Origin: an uncultured bacterium
Lineage (GTDB): Bacteria > Bacteroidota > Bacteroidia > Bacteroidales > CAIXTV01
Direction: 5' to 3'
Length of the DNA stretch: 41,093 nt
NCBI GenBank assembly: GCA_903922465.1
Contig: CAIXTV010000289.1
Span: 1-41,093, forward strand
Under the pieces are notes generated by a model that was not told the DNA's origin, did not search any database, and worked only from the letters and a program-made list of their open reading frames with translations. Below are positions 16,168 through 25,700 of the stretch, in pieces. The position numbers and the translations under genes are program-made. The stretch's first letter is position 1. The number at the start of each line of letters is the position of its first letter.

Positions 16168-17469
16168 ATGGGATATCTATTTACATCCGAATCAGTTTCC
16201 GAAGGTCATCCGGACAAAGTTGCTGACCAAATCTCCGACGCACTACTCGACGAATTCTTAAAATGGGACCCCGAATCCAAAGTAGCTTGCGAAACACTCG
16301 TTACAACTGGTCTCACCGTTTGTAGTGGTGAAGTAAAAACAAATGGCTACGTCGACATCCAACATGTTGCCCGCGAAACCATCAGAAAAATTGGCTATAC
16401 TAAAGCAGAATATCGCTTCGATGCCGATTCTTGTGGAGTAATTTCATCTATTCACGAACAATCATCCGATATCAATCAAGGTGTGGTTCGTGCAAAAGAA
16501 GAAGATCAGGGTGCCGGCGACCAAGGTATGATGTTTGGTTATGCAAGCAAAGAAATGGACAACTTCATGCCCATGCCTGTTGAGTTAGCTCATATTTTAT
16601 TACAAGAACTTGCTGAAATAAGAAGAGAAGGCAAAAAAATGAAATACCTGCGCCCCGATGCAAAATCACAGGTTACTATCGAATATGACGATAAAAACAA
16701 ACCTTTACGCATCGACACCATAGTAATTTCAACCCAACACGATGACTTCGATACCGAAGAAAAAATGTTAGCTAAAATCAAAGAAGATGTTGCTACCATT
16801 TTAATTCCTCGTATCAAAAAAATCATTCCCGAACGAGTAAAAAAATTATTCAAAAACGATTTTATCCTTCATGTTAATCCAACCGGCAAATTTGTTATTG
16901 GTGGACCTCACGGAGATACCGGCTTAACAGGTAGAAAAATCATCGTTGACACTTACGGCGGACGTGGTGCTCATGGTGGGGGTGCTTTTTCAGGAAAAGA
17001 TTCCTCAAAAGTTGACCGTTCAGCAGCCTATGCAACCCGCCATATTGCCAAAAACCTTGTTGCAGCAGGCGTTGCCGACGAAGTATTGGTTCAGGTAGCT
17101 TATGCAATTGGCGTTGCACAACCGGTAGGTTTATATGTGAACACTTATAATACCTCAAAAGTAAAAGACAATAATGGCAAGAAACTCTCCGATGGCGAAA
17201 TCGCAAAACGCATCTCAGGCATATTCGATTTACGTCCTTTTGCTATTGTTAACCGTTTCGGTCTAAAAAATCCTATCTTCCTACGAACAGCTTCTTATGG
17301 CCATTTTGGCAGAGATTTCTACAACGAACAAGTTGAAGTGTATTATGATGGAAAAGACGTAACAAAGAAGAAAGTTGACGGCGTAGAAAAAAGATTTAAA
17401 GACGTCACCTTCTTTGGTTGGGAAAAACTCGACTATGTCGACATCATCAAAAAAGAATTTAGTATCTAA
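16168..17469 (+). CDS. metK: S-adenosylmethionine synthetase
   Basis: MetK makes S-adenosylmethionine from methionine and ATP in the cytoplasm, releasing phosphate and pyrophosphate. The 433-residue protein has the N-terminal ATP and metal motif [19 protein letters not shown] (residues 9-27), the [12 protein letters not shown] hexapeptide-type motif (near 118-129), [21 protein letters not shown] and the Gly-rich loop [20 protein letters not shown]. It is somewhat longer than the E. coli enzyme (384 residues), as in other Bacteroidota, with extra residues in the middle ([27 protein letters not shown]) and near the C-terminus. The leader carries a SAM-II-like element, so feedback by SAM is likely. 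A strong terminator follows. Confidence 0.98.
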   Translation: MGYLFTSESVSEGHPDKVADQISDALLDEFLKWDPESKVACETLVTTGLTVCSGEVKTNGYVDIQHVARETIRKIGYTKAEYRFDADSCGVISSIHEQSSDINQGVVRAKEEDQGAGDQGMMFGYASKEMDNFMPMPVELAHILLQELAEIRREGKKMKYLRPDAKSQVTIEYDDKNKPLRIDTIVISTQHDDFDTEEKMLAKIKEDVATILIPRIKKIIPERVKKLFKNDFILHVNPTGKFVIGGPHGDTGLTGRKIIVDTYGGRGAHGGGAFSGKDSSKVDRSAAYATRHIAKNLVAAGVADEVLVQVAYAIGVAQPVGLYVNTYNTSKVKDNNGKKLSDGEIAKRISGIFDLRPFAIVNRFGLKNPIFLRTASYGHFGRDFYNEQVEVYYDGKDVTKKKVDGVEKRFKDVTFFGWEKLDYVDIIKKEFSI

Positions 17470-17491
17470 TCCTTCCTAAAGGAAATGAAAT

Positions 17492-17520
17492 AAAAAAAAC
17501 CGGCATCAGCCGGTTTTTTT
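17492..17520. terminator. Bidirectional terminator between metK and a convergent gene
   Basis: CCGGC pairs with GCCGG around an ATCA loop, flanked by eight A on the left and seven T on the right. The A/T arms allow it to work for metK on the plus strand and for the gene ending at 17538 on the minus strand. Confidence 0.9.
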
Positions 17521-17537
17521 ATTGTCTTCATTTTATT

Positions 17538-18278
17538 TTAATGTCTAATAATAAGTTTCTTCGAATTCTGAATATCGCTATTAATCATCACCGAATAGAA
17601 ATAAATACCTTCATCTAAATCTTCAATATTCACATTCACCCTACCCGACTGAGAAGTCAAAGGAAATTCTTTCATTGTTTTACCCAAAATATTACGAATA
17701 ATCAGACTAGCATTACTAGCAACTTTATTTAAGTCGTAATTTATAGTCACATAACTATTAGCAGGATTTGGATAAGCTGCTATCGAAATCAAACTGGCTG
17801 CATTTTCCTTTACAGAAACAGGTTCGGCTGTGTAATTTACAATGAAAGTTGCTGTATCATTTGGATTATTAACATTGAATATTAAATATCTGATAGAAGT
17901 AGTACCCGATATCCCCTGAGGATAATAATCACCAACAAAACTGGTCATATCTACCACTCCACCAGGAAAAGCAACAGGATTTGGAGAAACATAAGTTGTT
18001 GAACCAAAACACAAGCCAAAACAAAATGAATTTAATGTCCCTGTTACGGTATCAATGACATATTTTCTGCATTTAAGTTGGAGTGTATCCACCGAATTAT
18101 TTGTTATATACACATTGGCTGCTATTTCATTAGCATCCACATAGCCATGCACTGCGATAGCACCTCCGTTTGCAATGGCACCTCCACTATGCGATAAAGT
18201 TAAATTCTGACTTAATAGAGTTGTTGAAAACGAAGCAAATACTGCTATTAATAATAAAGAAATGTAATGTTTTTTCAT
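17538..18278 (-). CDS. Secreted protein with type A T9SS sorting domain
   Basis: This 246-residue protein has a Sec signal (MKKHYISLLLIAVFASFSTTLLSQ, about 24 residues). Its middle domain of about 135 residues is beta-rich and includes paired Cys (CRKYV, CFGLCFGS). The C-terminal type A sorting domain runs from about residue 165 (ISIAAYPNPANSYVTINYDL, LDEGIYFYSVMIN, KLIIRH). The middle domain is not one I recognise; its features (TNNSVDTLQLKCRKYV, PQGISGTTSIRYLIFNVNNPNDTATFIVNY) suggest an Ig-like fold seen in small T9SS cargo. It is expected to be exported by T9SS and attached to or released from the cell surface. It diverges from the Omp28-like gene and converges on metK. Confidence 0.88.
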   Translation of the reverse strand: MKKHYISLLLIAVFASFSTTLLSQNLTLSHSGGAIANGGAIAVHGYVDANEIAANVYITNNSVDTLQLKCRKYVIDTVTGTLNSFCFGLCFGSTTYVSPNPVAFPGGVVDMTSFVGDYYPQGISGTTSIRYLIFNVNNPNDTATFIVNYTAEPVSVKENAASLISIAAYPNPANSYVTINYDLNKVASNASLIIRNILGKTMKEFPLTSQSGRVNVNIEDLDEGIYFYSVMINSDIQNSKKLIIRH

Positions 18279-18335
18279 TTGATTGAGTTTTATGATTTAG
18301 TCTTACAATAATCGTGCAAAAAATATTTATTTTGA

Positions 18336-18369
18336 TTTGGTAAAAGTACGATTAATATACTTACATTTG
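18336..18369 (+). promoter_or_regulatory. Promoter of the Omp28-like gene
   Basis: TTTG (18336-18339) and TACATTTG (18362-18369) are separated by 22 bases, one more than the usual range. The -7 element lies 42 bases before the ATG at 18412. Confidence 0.6.
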
Positions 18370-18411
18370 TCACCTTAATAAAAATTATTTTCAAACTTAA
18401 AACCATTTAGA

Positions 18412-20145
18412 ATGATGAAAAAATTACTCAGTCTTATTTTAGGGCTTACAACTTTTAGTTTGTTTGCTCAATTACCGGTTAGTACAACTCCGGAAAACAA
18501 AAATGTTGTATTAGAAGAATTCACCGGAATTCATTGTGTATACTGTCCTCAAGGGCATGCAATTGCCAAAGCTGTTCAGGATGCAAATCCTAATGATGTT
18601 GTTTTAATTAACATTCACACTGGTAGCTATGCTACTCCAAGCGCAGGAGAACCTGATTTCAGGACTTCTTTTGGCACCGCAATTGAAACTCAATCTCAAC
18701 TTACAGGATATCCTGCAGGCACAGTAAACAGACATGTTTTCCCTAGCCCTGCTCCTATGACTGCAGGTGGTACTGCAATGGGAAGAGGAAGTTGGACAGC
18801 TTCAGCTGCTAGCATTTTGGCTCTACCTTCTTATGTTAATGTTGCTTTAGAAGCAAGTGTAGATGTTATTACCCGCGTATTAACCGTTAATGTTCAGGCT
18901 TATTATACCGGAACAAGCACTCAGGCTACAAATAAACTGAATGTTGGTATACTTCAAAATAACATTTTAGGACCTCAAACAGGTGGTAATGCTGGAAACC
19001 TCTACAACCACATGCATATGCTAAAACATTTAATCACTGGTCAATGGGGCGAAACTCTTGATACTACAACCACAGGAAAATTATATACAAGAACTTATAC
19101 TTATACAGTTCCTGCATCTTACACTAGTGTTCCTTGTGATATTTCAAATCTTGAAATTTTTGCTTTTATCACCGAAACTCAACAAGAAGTTATGACCGGA
19201 GCGAGATGTTTCCCAACTTATACTGGTATTACAAATACAACCGATGCTGCTCTTCTTTCTTCAACTGTTCCTCCAAGTGTTTGTGGAACTCAAGTTGCTC
19301 CTACTATTAAATTGCGCAACATGGGGATGAATCCTATGACAGCTGCTACTATTGAATATAAAGTAAATGGCGGAACAGTTTCTATTTACAACTGGTCTGG
19401 AAGTCTTACCAGTTATCAATCAGCTGGTGTTACTCTTCCTCTTATCACTTTCACACCTCAGGCCAGCAATACACTTGATGTTACAATAACTCAGGTTAAT
19501 GGCAGTACTGATCAAAATGTTGTTGACAATACTTCTTCTGCAACATTCGTTAAATCTCCTGTAGGTATTGGTTCAAGCTTTAATTTCGAATTAAAATGCG
19601 ATAATTATGGAAGTGAAACTACCTGGAAACTAAAAAATAGTGCTGGAACAGTTTTATATCAAGGGGGTCCTTATGCTGATGCTACTAACCCTCCTGCAAT
19701 TAACCAAACTTTTGTGTTAACTACATTAGATTGCTACACTCTTGAAATGTATGATGCTTATGGTGATGGAATTAATGCCGGATACGGTGTTGGTTATTAT
19801 AAACTTAAAAACCTTGCTGACAATTCAGTTCTCATCAATGGTTCCAATTTTATTTCCGACAAAGCAATTGATCCTTTACAAGTTACTGTGATTAATGGAC
19901 TTGACGAAAACACAAATGATCAAATCAACGTATATCCTAACCCCGCAAGTGATATTGTAAATATCACCAATGCTACTTATTCTGATATCATGTTATATGA
20001 TGTTTATGGAAAATTAATAATGGCTGATCAACATATCAGCAGCAATTATTCTTTAGACGTATCGAAAGTTGCAATTGGAAGCTACATCTTAAAGGTGTTG
20101 AACAAAGAAAAAACTAGCAGCATTAAAATTAATGTTGTTAGATAA
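18412..20145 (+). CDS. Omp28-related protein with thioredoxin-like CxxC and type A T9SS sorting domain
   Basis: This 577-residue protein has a Sec signal (KKLLSLILGLTTFSLFA, after a double Met). The Omp28-related domain starts near residue 30 (KNVVLEEFTGIHCVYCPQGHA). It carries a CVYC motif at the position of a thioredoxin active site and is followed by VVLINIHTGSYATPS and a conserved YPAGTVNRHVF segment with the cis-Pro-like P preceding AGTVNR. Residues about 285-390 look Ig-like (CGTQVAPTIKLRNMGM), and about 395-480 hold another beta domain (FNFELKCDNYGSETTWKLKN, YDAYGDGI). A type A sorting domain ends the protein (INVYPNPASDIVNI, IGSYILKVLNKEK). A role in surface adhesion or thiol chemistry is suggested by family knowledge but unproven here. 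Confidence 0.9.
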   Translation: MMKKLLSLILGLTTFSLFAQLPVSTTPENKNVVLEEFTGIHCVYCPQGHAIAKAVQDANPNDVVLINIHTGSYATPSAGEPDFRTSFGTAIETQSQLTGYPAGTVNRHVFPSPAPMTAGGTAMGRGSWTASAASILALPSYVNVALEASVDVITRVLTVNVQAYYTGTSTQATNKLNVGILQNNILGPQTGGNAGNLYNHMHMLKHLITGQWGETLDTTTTGKLYTRTYTYTVPASYTSVPCDISNLEIFAFITETQQEVMTGARCFPTYTGITNTTDAALLSSTVPPSVCGTQVAPTIKLRNMGMNPMTAATIEYKVNGGTVSIYNWSGSLTSYQSAGVTLPLITFTPQASNTLDVTITQVNGSTDQNVVDNTSSATFVKSPVGIGSSFNFELKCDNYGSETTWKLKNSAGTVLYQGGPYADATNPPAINQTFVLTTLDCYTLEMYDAYGDGINAGYGVGYYKLKNLADNSVLINGSNFISDKAIDPLQVTVINGLDENTNDQINVYPNPASDIVNITNATYSDIMLYDVYGKLIMADQHISSNYSLDVSKVAIGSYILKVLNKEKTSSIKINVVR

Positions 20146-20163
20146 TACCTCCTTTTAATTAAC

Positions 20164-20200
20164 AAAAAAGCCATGCAATGTATTGCAGGGCTTTTTTTTT
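20164..20200 (+). terminator. Rho-independent terminator after the Omp28-like gene
   Basis: AAAAAGCC-A-TGCAA pairs with TTGCA-G-GGCTTTTT around a TGTA loop, with one mismatch in the stem and a run of nine T at the end. Confidence 0.88.
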
Positions 20201-20296
20201 AGGCCAATGTAATATATAATTCCCCATCAGATATTTGTTTTTGCCATTTAAATTTTCCCTTCCCTACAGCATCTCATTCAAACAATTAAAATATTT

Positions 20297-20591
20297 TTGG
20301 GTTCTTAAAACCAAAATATTCAATCCCGAAAACATTTAGAGCAATCATTGAAACATTTGCTGCTGCCTCCGAAACGTTTGCTGCCATCACTAAAACATTT
20401 GTTTCCGTCATCGAAATATTTGTTTCCGTCACCAAAATATTTGTTTTCGTCATAGCAGCAATTGTTTCCGTCACCAAAATATTTGTTTTCGTCATAGCAG
20501 CATTTGCTGCCGCCATCGAAATATTTGTTTCCATCATAGCAGCAAATGTTTTCGGGACTGAATATTTTGCTTTAAGAATGGCAAAACCCAA
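20297..20591. mobile_element. Inverted-repeat-bounded element with an internal 21-bp array, MITE-like
   Basis: The left arm (20302-20337) and the reverse complement of the right arm (20544-20578) share TTCTTAAA, then after a 3/2-base difference AAAATATTCA, one mismatch, and TCCCGAAAACATTT. Outside these, TTGGGTT at 20297-20303 matches the reverse complement of 20585-20591 if eight extra bases in the right arm are skipped. Everything between the arms is a 21-bp tandem array. No transposase and no convincing target duplication are seen. The element lies in a 788-base gap between a terminator and ispF. It could be a non-autonomous mobile element or a large foldable structure formed by array expansion around an older hairpin. 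Confidence 0.6.
20330..20581. repeat. Array of 12 contiguous 21-bp units with AAAYRTTT core
   Basis: The core recurs at exact 21-bp steps: AAACATTT at 20330, 20351 and 20393, AAACGTTT at 20372, and AAATATTT at 20414, 20435, 20477 and 20519. Degenerate versions (CAGCAATT, CAGCATTT, CAGCAAAT, AATATTTT) stand at 20456, 20498, 20540 and 20561. Five of the cores are perfect palindromes. The rest of the unit is usually GTTTCCGTCACC or GCTGCCGCCATCG-like. A 42-bp higher-order unit is visible: the sequence starting at 20431 recurs at 20473 with almost no change over more than 30 bases. The minus strand stays open for 108 codons across it, but no promoter or composition supports a gene. Confidence 0.9.
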
Positions 20592-20933
20592 TACTAACAT
20601 CCTATAAAACATAAACTTAATGGGCCAAACTGAATGAGTAATAAAATAAATATGGCATTAGATGATCTTTATATACACTCATACAGCGCTATTAGAAAAC
20701 TGCCTATTATTTCTTGATTTATAGAAGTAAAATTGAATAATGCCTATTTCCCCAAATGAAAAACATATTGCTTTTAAAATCTAATAAAGACCAACAAAAC
20801 TTCGACAAGCTTAATAGTCTTGCGTAGTTTTCGAGAATGTCTAATCGATACCAACATAAGAAAACAGCTGATAACAAGAAGTAAATTAATATAAGAAAGC
20901 GGATGAAGGATGGATAAGTCTTACTTATCTATC
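20592..20933. other. Gene-free interval before ispF
   Basis: No coding frame, RNA gene or promoter is supported here. Two weak hairpins were seen: AAAACT/AGTTTT with inner CAAG/CTTG (20796-20831), and GATAAGT-CTT-ACTTATC (20913-20929), the latter just past the ispF stop on the minus strand. Neither is followed by a T-tract in the sense needed, so a terminator call is not made. Confidence 0.5.
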
Positions 20934-21416
20934 TCAGTTATTTTTAATGGCTAATAGCACCACACAATAGGCCGACACTCCTTCTTCGCGTCCAATAAAG
21001 CCCAGCTTTTCAGATGTTTTTGCCTTAATGGAAACCTGCCCTGGTAGGATGTGTAGTAGAGCGCTAATACTTTGTTGTATCTCAGGCACAAAAGGGCTCA
21101 ACTTGGGCATTTCGAGGCAAAGAGTTGTATCGAGATTAACGATTTCGAAATGATTTTCTGTAATTAAGTCGTAGACTTTAGTCAATAGAATTTTGCTATC
21201 GATTCCTTTATACTGAGGGTCGGTATCGGGAAACTGAGTTCCTATATCTCTAAGTCCCGATGCACCCAGCAAAGCGTCGCAAATAGCGTGTAACAAGACA
21301 TCGGCATCGGAGTGGCCCACAGCACCTTTTGCCGAAGGAATAAGTAAACCCCCTAACCAGAAATCGCGATTCAGTTCAAGTTTATGTGTATCGAAGCCAA
21401 ATCCAATTCTATACAT
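20934..21416 (-). CDS. ispF: 2-C-methyl-D-erythritol 2,4-cyclodiphosphate synthase
   Basis: IspF cyclises CDP-methylerythritol 2-phosphate to MEcPP with loss of CMP, the fifth step of the non-mevalonate isoprenoid pathway. The 160-residue length is typical. Metal ligands are readable: Asp9 and His11 in GFGFDTH, and His43 in GHSDADVLLHAICDALLGA. The cytidine/substrate loop is IGTQFPDTDPQYKGIDS and the C-terminal signature is KAKTSEKLGFIGREEGVSA. The gene starts five bases after the porV stop, so it is probably translated from the porU-porV transcript or from the porV promoter. The functional link between isoprenoid synthesis and T9SS is not obvious and may be positional only. Confidence 0.97.
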   Translation of the reverse strand: MYRIGFGFDTHKLELNRDFWLGGLLIPSAKGAVGHSDADVLLHAICDALLGASGLRDIGTQFPDTDPQYKGIDSKILLTKVYDLITENHFEIVNLDTTLCLEMPKLSPFVPEIQQSISALLHILPGQVSIKAKTSEKLGFIGREEGVSAYCVVLLAIKNN

Positions 21417-21421
21417 CAGTA

Positions 21422-22630
21422 CTACTTTTCGGTTTTGAAGGCACCGAAGTCGAATATCAAAGTAAACCTAAGTGTATTCTCTAGCGGGTTTCTCTGGTCG
21501 GTTGGAATTAGATATGCGAAATCCAATCCGAAAACATTATAGCGCAAACCTGCTCCAAGTGTGAAAAACTTACGGTTACCTTTGGTTTTATGCTCATTAA
21601 AATAACCTGCACGTATAGCAAATTGCTTGTCGTACCAATACTCAACCCCTGCCGAATATGATATCTCATGAAGCTCCTCTGTTGCACCACCAGGTGCATC
21701 ATAAAACGATTGGAATATCCCTGAAACTGGAGAAACATCATTATTCATCCCAGAGGCGATAATTAAGTTTCCCTCAGGATCCTTTGCAGGCAAACCGTTT
21801 GAGTCTTGTGCATAGATAGGAGGCGTTGGAACCAACAACTTGTTCAAATCGAGCATAATCGAAATGCTATTATACTTGTCGATGTCCATTGTGAAATTAG
21901 GGCCTAAACGTAAATTGGTAGGAATGTTATCCCTGCGGGTGGTTTCGGTGTAATTAATTTTATTCCCAATGTTTGAAATATTAAGACCTAGAGAAAGCAA
22001 ACTTCTTTCGAGACCTCTTATTCTAAATTCTTTTTGATAATAAAGACCAATATCAGCTGCAACCGACTGACCTGCATGTGAATTCTGACCATTTACACTC
22101 TGACCCAGAGTTAAGTTTGAATATATATAACGAAAGGCTACTGCAGCAGAGAAATTATCGGCCAGCTTACGCGAATATGCTAAATCGATGGCAAATTCAT
22201 TTGGTTTATAATCTCCCAATGAATTCCCTGTTTGATCAGTAAAAGTAATGTTCCCTAAAGAAAAATATTCGAGAGAAGCCGAAATGGCGTTTAAATCATT
22301 AAATTTATAATATCCCGACAAATAGGCCAAATTGATATCATTAACCAAGGCCCTTAGCCATGGGCTATAAGAAACGGCAAAGCCAAACTGATTTTTAGCG
22401 TAAGGATACTTGGCTGCATTCCAATGTTGCGAACTTGCATCAGGAGTAGATGCCACACCGGCATCACCCAAAGCCCCTGCTCTTGCATCGGGAGCAATCA
22501 TTAGAAACGAAACAGCAGTTGTAATGGTATTAATATTTCCACCTAATAGCCCGTTGGTGTTAACTTGTGCCCTTGCCTGAAGTCCAATGAGAATAGCGGC
22601 TGAAATGATAAGCTTTGAAATAAATTTCAT
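21422..22630 (-). CDS. porV: T9SS outer-membrane protein PorV
   Basis: PorV (LptO) is a FadL-like barrel that binds the C-terminal domains of cargo after they pass the SprA translocon and delivers them to PorU. The 402-residue protein has a Sec signal (MKFISKLIISAAILIGLQARAQ) and the family's conserved opening SFLMIAPDARAGALGDAGVASTPDASSQHWNAAKYPYA. Alternating beta strands follow, and the protein ends in LRFTLIFDFGAFKTEK. It follows porU on the minus strand with a 142-base gap holding its own -7 element, and precedes ispF by five bases. The porU-porV neighbourhood is conserved in T9SS-bearing Bacteroidota such as Flavobacterium johnsoniae and Porphyromonas gingivalis. Confidence 0.95.
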   Translation of the reverse strand: MKFISKLIISAAILIGLQARAQVNTNGLLGGNINTITTAVSFLMIAPDARAGALGDAGVASTPDASSQHWNAAKYPYAKNQFGFAVSYSPWLRALVNDINLAYLSGYYKFNDLNAISASLEYFSLGNITFTDQTGNSLGDYKPNEFAIDLAYSRKLADNFSAAVAFRYIYSNLTLGQSVNGQNSHAGQSVAADIGLYYQKEFRIRGLERSLLSLGLNISNIGNKINYTETTRRDNIPTNLRLGPNFTMDIDKYNSISIMLDLNKLLVPTPPIYAQDSNGLPAKDPEGNLIIASGMNNDVSPVSGIFQSFYDAPGGATEELHEISYSAGVEYWYDKQFAIRAGYFNEHKTKGNRKFFTLGAGLRYNVFGLDFAYLIPTDQRNPLENTLRFTLIFDFGAFKTEK

Positions 22631-22740
22631 ATATAAATAAATTGATTTTTATAGTAAACGAAAACATTCGCAACAAATTGTGTTGAATGTGTTTTTTTGA
22701 GTTTAAATTAATTACTGATTAATAGTATTTTTTTCGATTG

Positions 22741-22748
22741 CAAAAGTA
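22741..22748 (-). promoter_or_regulatory. -7 element of a porV promoter
   Basis: The minus strand reads TACTTTTG, matching TAnnTTTG, in the gap between the porU stop and porV. It would give a leader of about 105 bases. No TTTG is seen at the -33 distance. Confidence 0.45.
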
Positions 22749-22772
22749 ACGAAAAATAAAATACCTAATTGT

Positions 22773-25700
22773 TTATTTCAAGATTACTAATTTTTCGAGC
22801 TTTTCGGCATATTTACCATCCTGATTCTTTACACGAAGTTTATAAAAGTAAACTCCCCTTCCAATGTTATCCCCAAAGTCATCTCTGCCATCCCAAGCAA
22901 TAGGTTCATTCCTAAACCCATCAGTAGAAACCACTGTTTCGATAGTCTTAATTAACTTTCCACTGATAGTAAATATTTGTATCATCACCTCCAGATAACA
23001 GCAAGGTTGATTATGCTCGAAATAAAAAGAAGTTTTAGTAGTAAAAGGATTAGGATAATTCAACACATGTTTTAAAGACAATTCTGCCGACTCTGCAACC
23101 ACAAAATCCAAATAAGCCTCAGATGAATTATTATACACATCCCATACTTTTACTTTTAAATTATGAGCTCCATTAGCCAAACTATAAAATGGATAACGAA
23201 TCAAACCCTTTTGATAACTGTCAAGATCAGCTTCATAATAATCATTCAAAACATAAGGTTTATTGGTGACATTATCTAGAGTAGCCGTCAAATCGTGTCC
23301 AATACCGTTCCCTATAGTATTAACCCCACCCGAATCAATAACATTAACAAGTAGCAAAGGATTTTCACTGGTAATTCCTCCGTTTACAAACTTGGTATTA
23401 TTTAAAAACAACTTTATTGTTGGTCCTGCAACATCCGTTATCTGATTGGTGTCTATCCCCCCAACAACCACTTTCTCGTAGTATCCTGTCGCATCATACG
23501 TATCATTCTTTGCATAATAGCTAATTCTTCCAATCCCAAACTGATAGGCGATATCCTTGGGCACAATAAAACTAAAAGAGAAGTCTCCATTTTGCACGCG
23601 CGCCTTTCCTTTATATAGAATGTTTTTTTGTAAGGAAAAATTAAACGGGGGACTATTTGCCCCATCATTCGAAAGGGTAGTAATGTTTAAAGGCTTATCA
23701 TACACCTGAGGAAACACAGTTCCATTAAAATCTGTAATCTTATTCCCATTTGCATCCTGAATAATACCGCTGATAGTGACTTTAGATAAAGCCCTAAGGG
23801 TATCATTGGCCAAATTAGCTGGCTGACCATTCACAAAAGTAGTAGCAACATTTTCTTTGGGATATGCAGGAATTAGAGCAGGATCGCCTAACAACACAAA
23901 GTTTCTTATGTAAAGATTGTTTCCATTATCGTTTTTGGCCCTATAAAGCACATCCGACATGGTATAATATTTCCCATCAGTATTCTTATGATATAGATAT
24001 GAATACAAGCTAAGGTTAAGCGAAAAGTTTGAATTTGAAAAAGCCAGACGGGTTGTGGTGAACAACGATATGCCTCCCCCATTTGCATTAGTAAGCACCA
24101 ACTCACCTGCCGAGTTTAATCCAGGATTGTCGAAGCGACTGAATTCGCAAGTGGCTGTAATAAACATAGGAATATTATTGGTATTAGCCCATTTGTTTAT
24201 GTCAGAAACCTCAAGCACTCTTTCATGCGACCATCCCAACTCTCCTCCGTGTCCCGTGTAATTGACAATAAATGCTCCTTTATTTACCCTTTGGTTTATC
24301 GCATCTGTCACATCAGGATAGCGTTGACCACCTGGAGTTGACAATTGTTTATAAGAATCAAAATATATTTTATCGACATTTACCTGCTTATAATTTGTCT
24401 TAACAAACGTTGCGAGATGGTCCGCATCAGTAATATGAAGATCCCCATCTTCATCGTCCGCAACAAAGCAAGTTACATTGCGCCAATCTCCAAAATTAGA
24501 AACCAAATTCCCATAATTACTACATCCTCCCGATTGAACAGTTAAATCAACCGGGCTCGAATAACGAAGTATTTTATTCACCAGTCCATCCGCTTCTTCT
24601 TTGCTTGTAAAGGGAAATCTACCTATCCCTAAATCCAATGCACCATTCGCATCAGGCCCTTCGTTGTCGTCAAATAACCCAAAATAATCATCCGTTACAA
24701 ATGATAATGCTGGATGCAATGAATTATTAGCCTCATAAGTAGGCACTAAATTGGTATTACTTGCAATTCTTTTCTTTGGGTCATATGAGCCATCGCCAAA
24801 CAAAAGAAGATATTTAATTTTTTTAGCAGCAATTGAGTTATCATACATTTGTTTTAGAAAATCACGAATAGCAGTGATATCCTGCGCACCAGAAGAATAC
24901 TCATTATATATTTGGTCGGGAGTGATAATCAGTACCGACAAATTCTGTTGTTGCTCATGTAAACTCGCAATTTGCTGCGATTCGCTTAAAAACAAAGGAT
25001 GACTAACAATTACCATATCATAATCTTTCTTACTATGCAGATTTTGATTCTCTACTTTCCCTACAGTCTCCACCGAATTCAACAAGCTTCCATTAAATGC
25101 AATAAATTCCTGAGGCTTTTCCATTAGCAAATTAAATGAAAGCGTATTCCCTGTCAAACTAACCTCTTGCGATTTCACATTAAAAATATCCGACACATCC
25201 CACACTTTTAATGAAGTAGTGGCATTGCCAATATTATATTTACAATACGAACCATTTAACGTTGAATTAAAATTCCTGAAACTCATTTGAGAACCAGCAA
25301 AGTTCAGGTTTCTCAACACATTTAATTCAAGATAATTCAACCACCCAATCGAACTCGACAAAGGCTTTGAATAAGTTACCCCAAGGTTTATAAGTGGTGT
25401 TGTGGGAACAAAACTAAAAGTATCCGTCGCTGTATAAGCATATGTATCCGTATAAGATGCTGAAACTGCAGCTATAGAAGGTGTATATGTCGTCGACCCT
25501 GTTGTTATTGTAAACGAACTCTGTATGGTTGAACGGGCAGCTAAACTTGCCTTAACCAAAACCTTTTGACTATTGTTGATATCAGGAAAATTAAAAGGAT
25601 ACGAATAATTCGTAACAATATCGAAAGTTTCCCCATACCATTCCTTTCCTGAGTTGATCAAATTCACCAAATCCCTTTCCCAATAAGAATAATCAGGAAA

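Noticed and set aside
20286-20612. A 108-codon minus-strand frame over the second array
   Set aside because: It consists of the translated 21-bp repeats and the inverted arms. No -7 element is found before its ATG and the protein resembles no family I know. A translated heptad-repeat peptide is not excluded but not supported.
20913-20929. Terminator after ispF
   Set aside because: The stem GATAAGT/ACTTATC is clear, but no T-run follows in the ispF direction.
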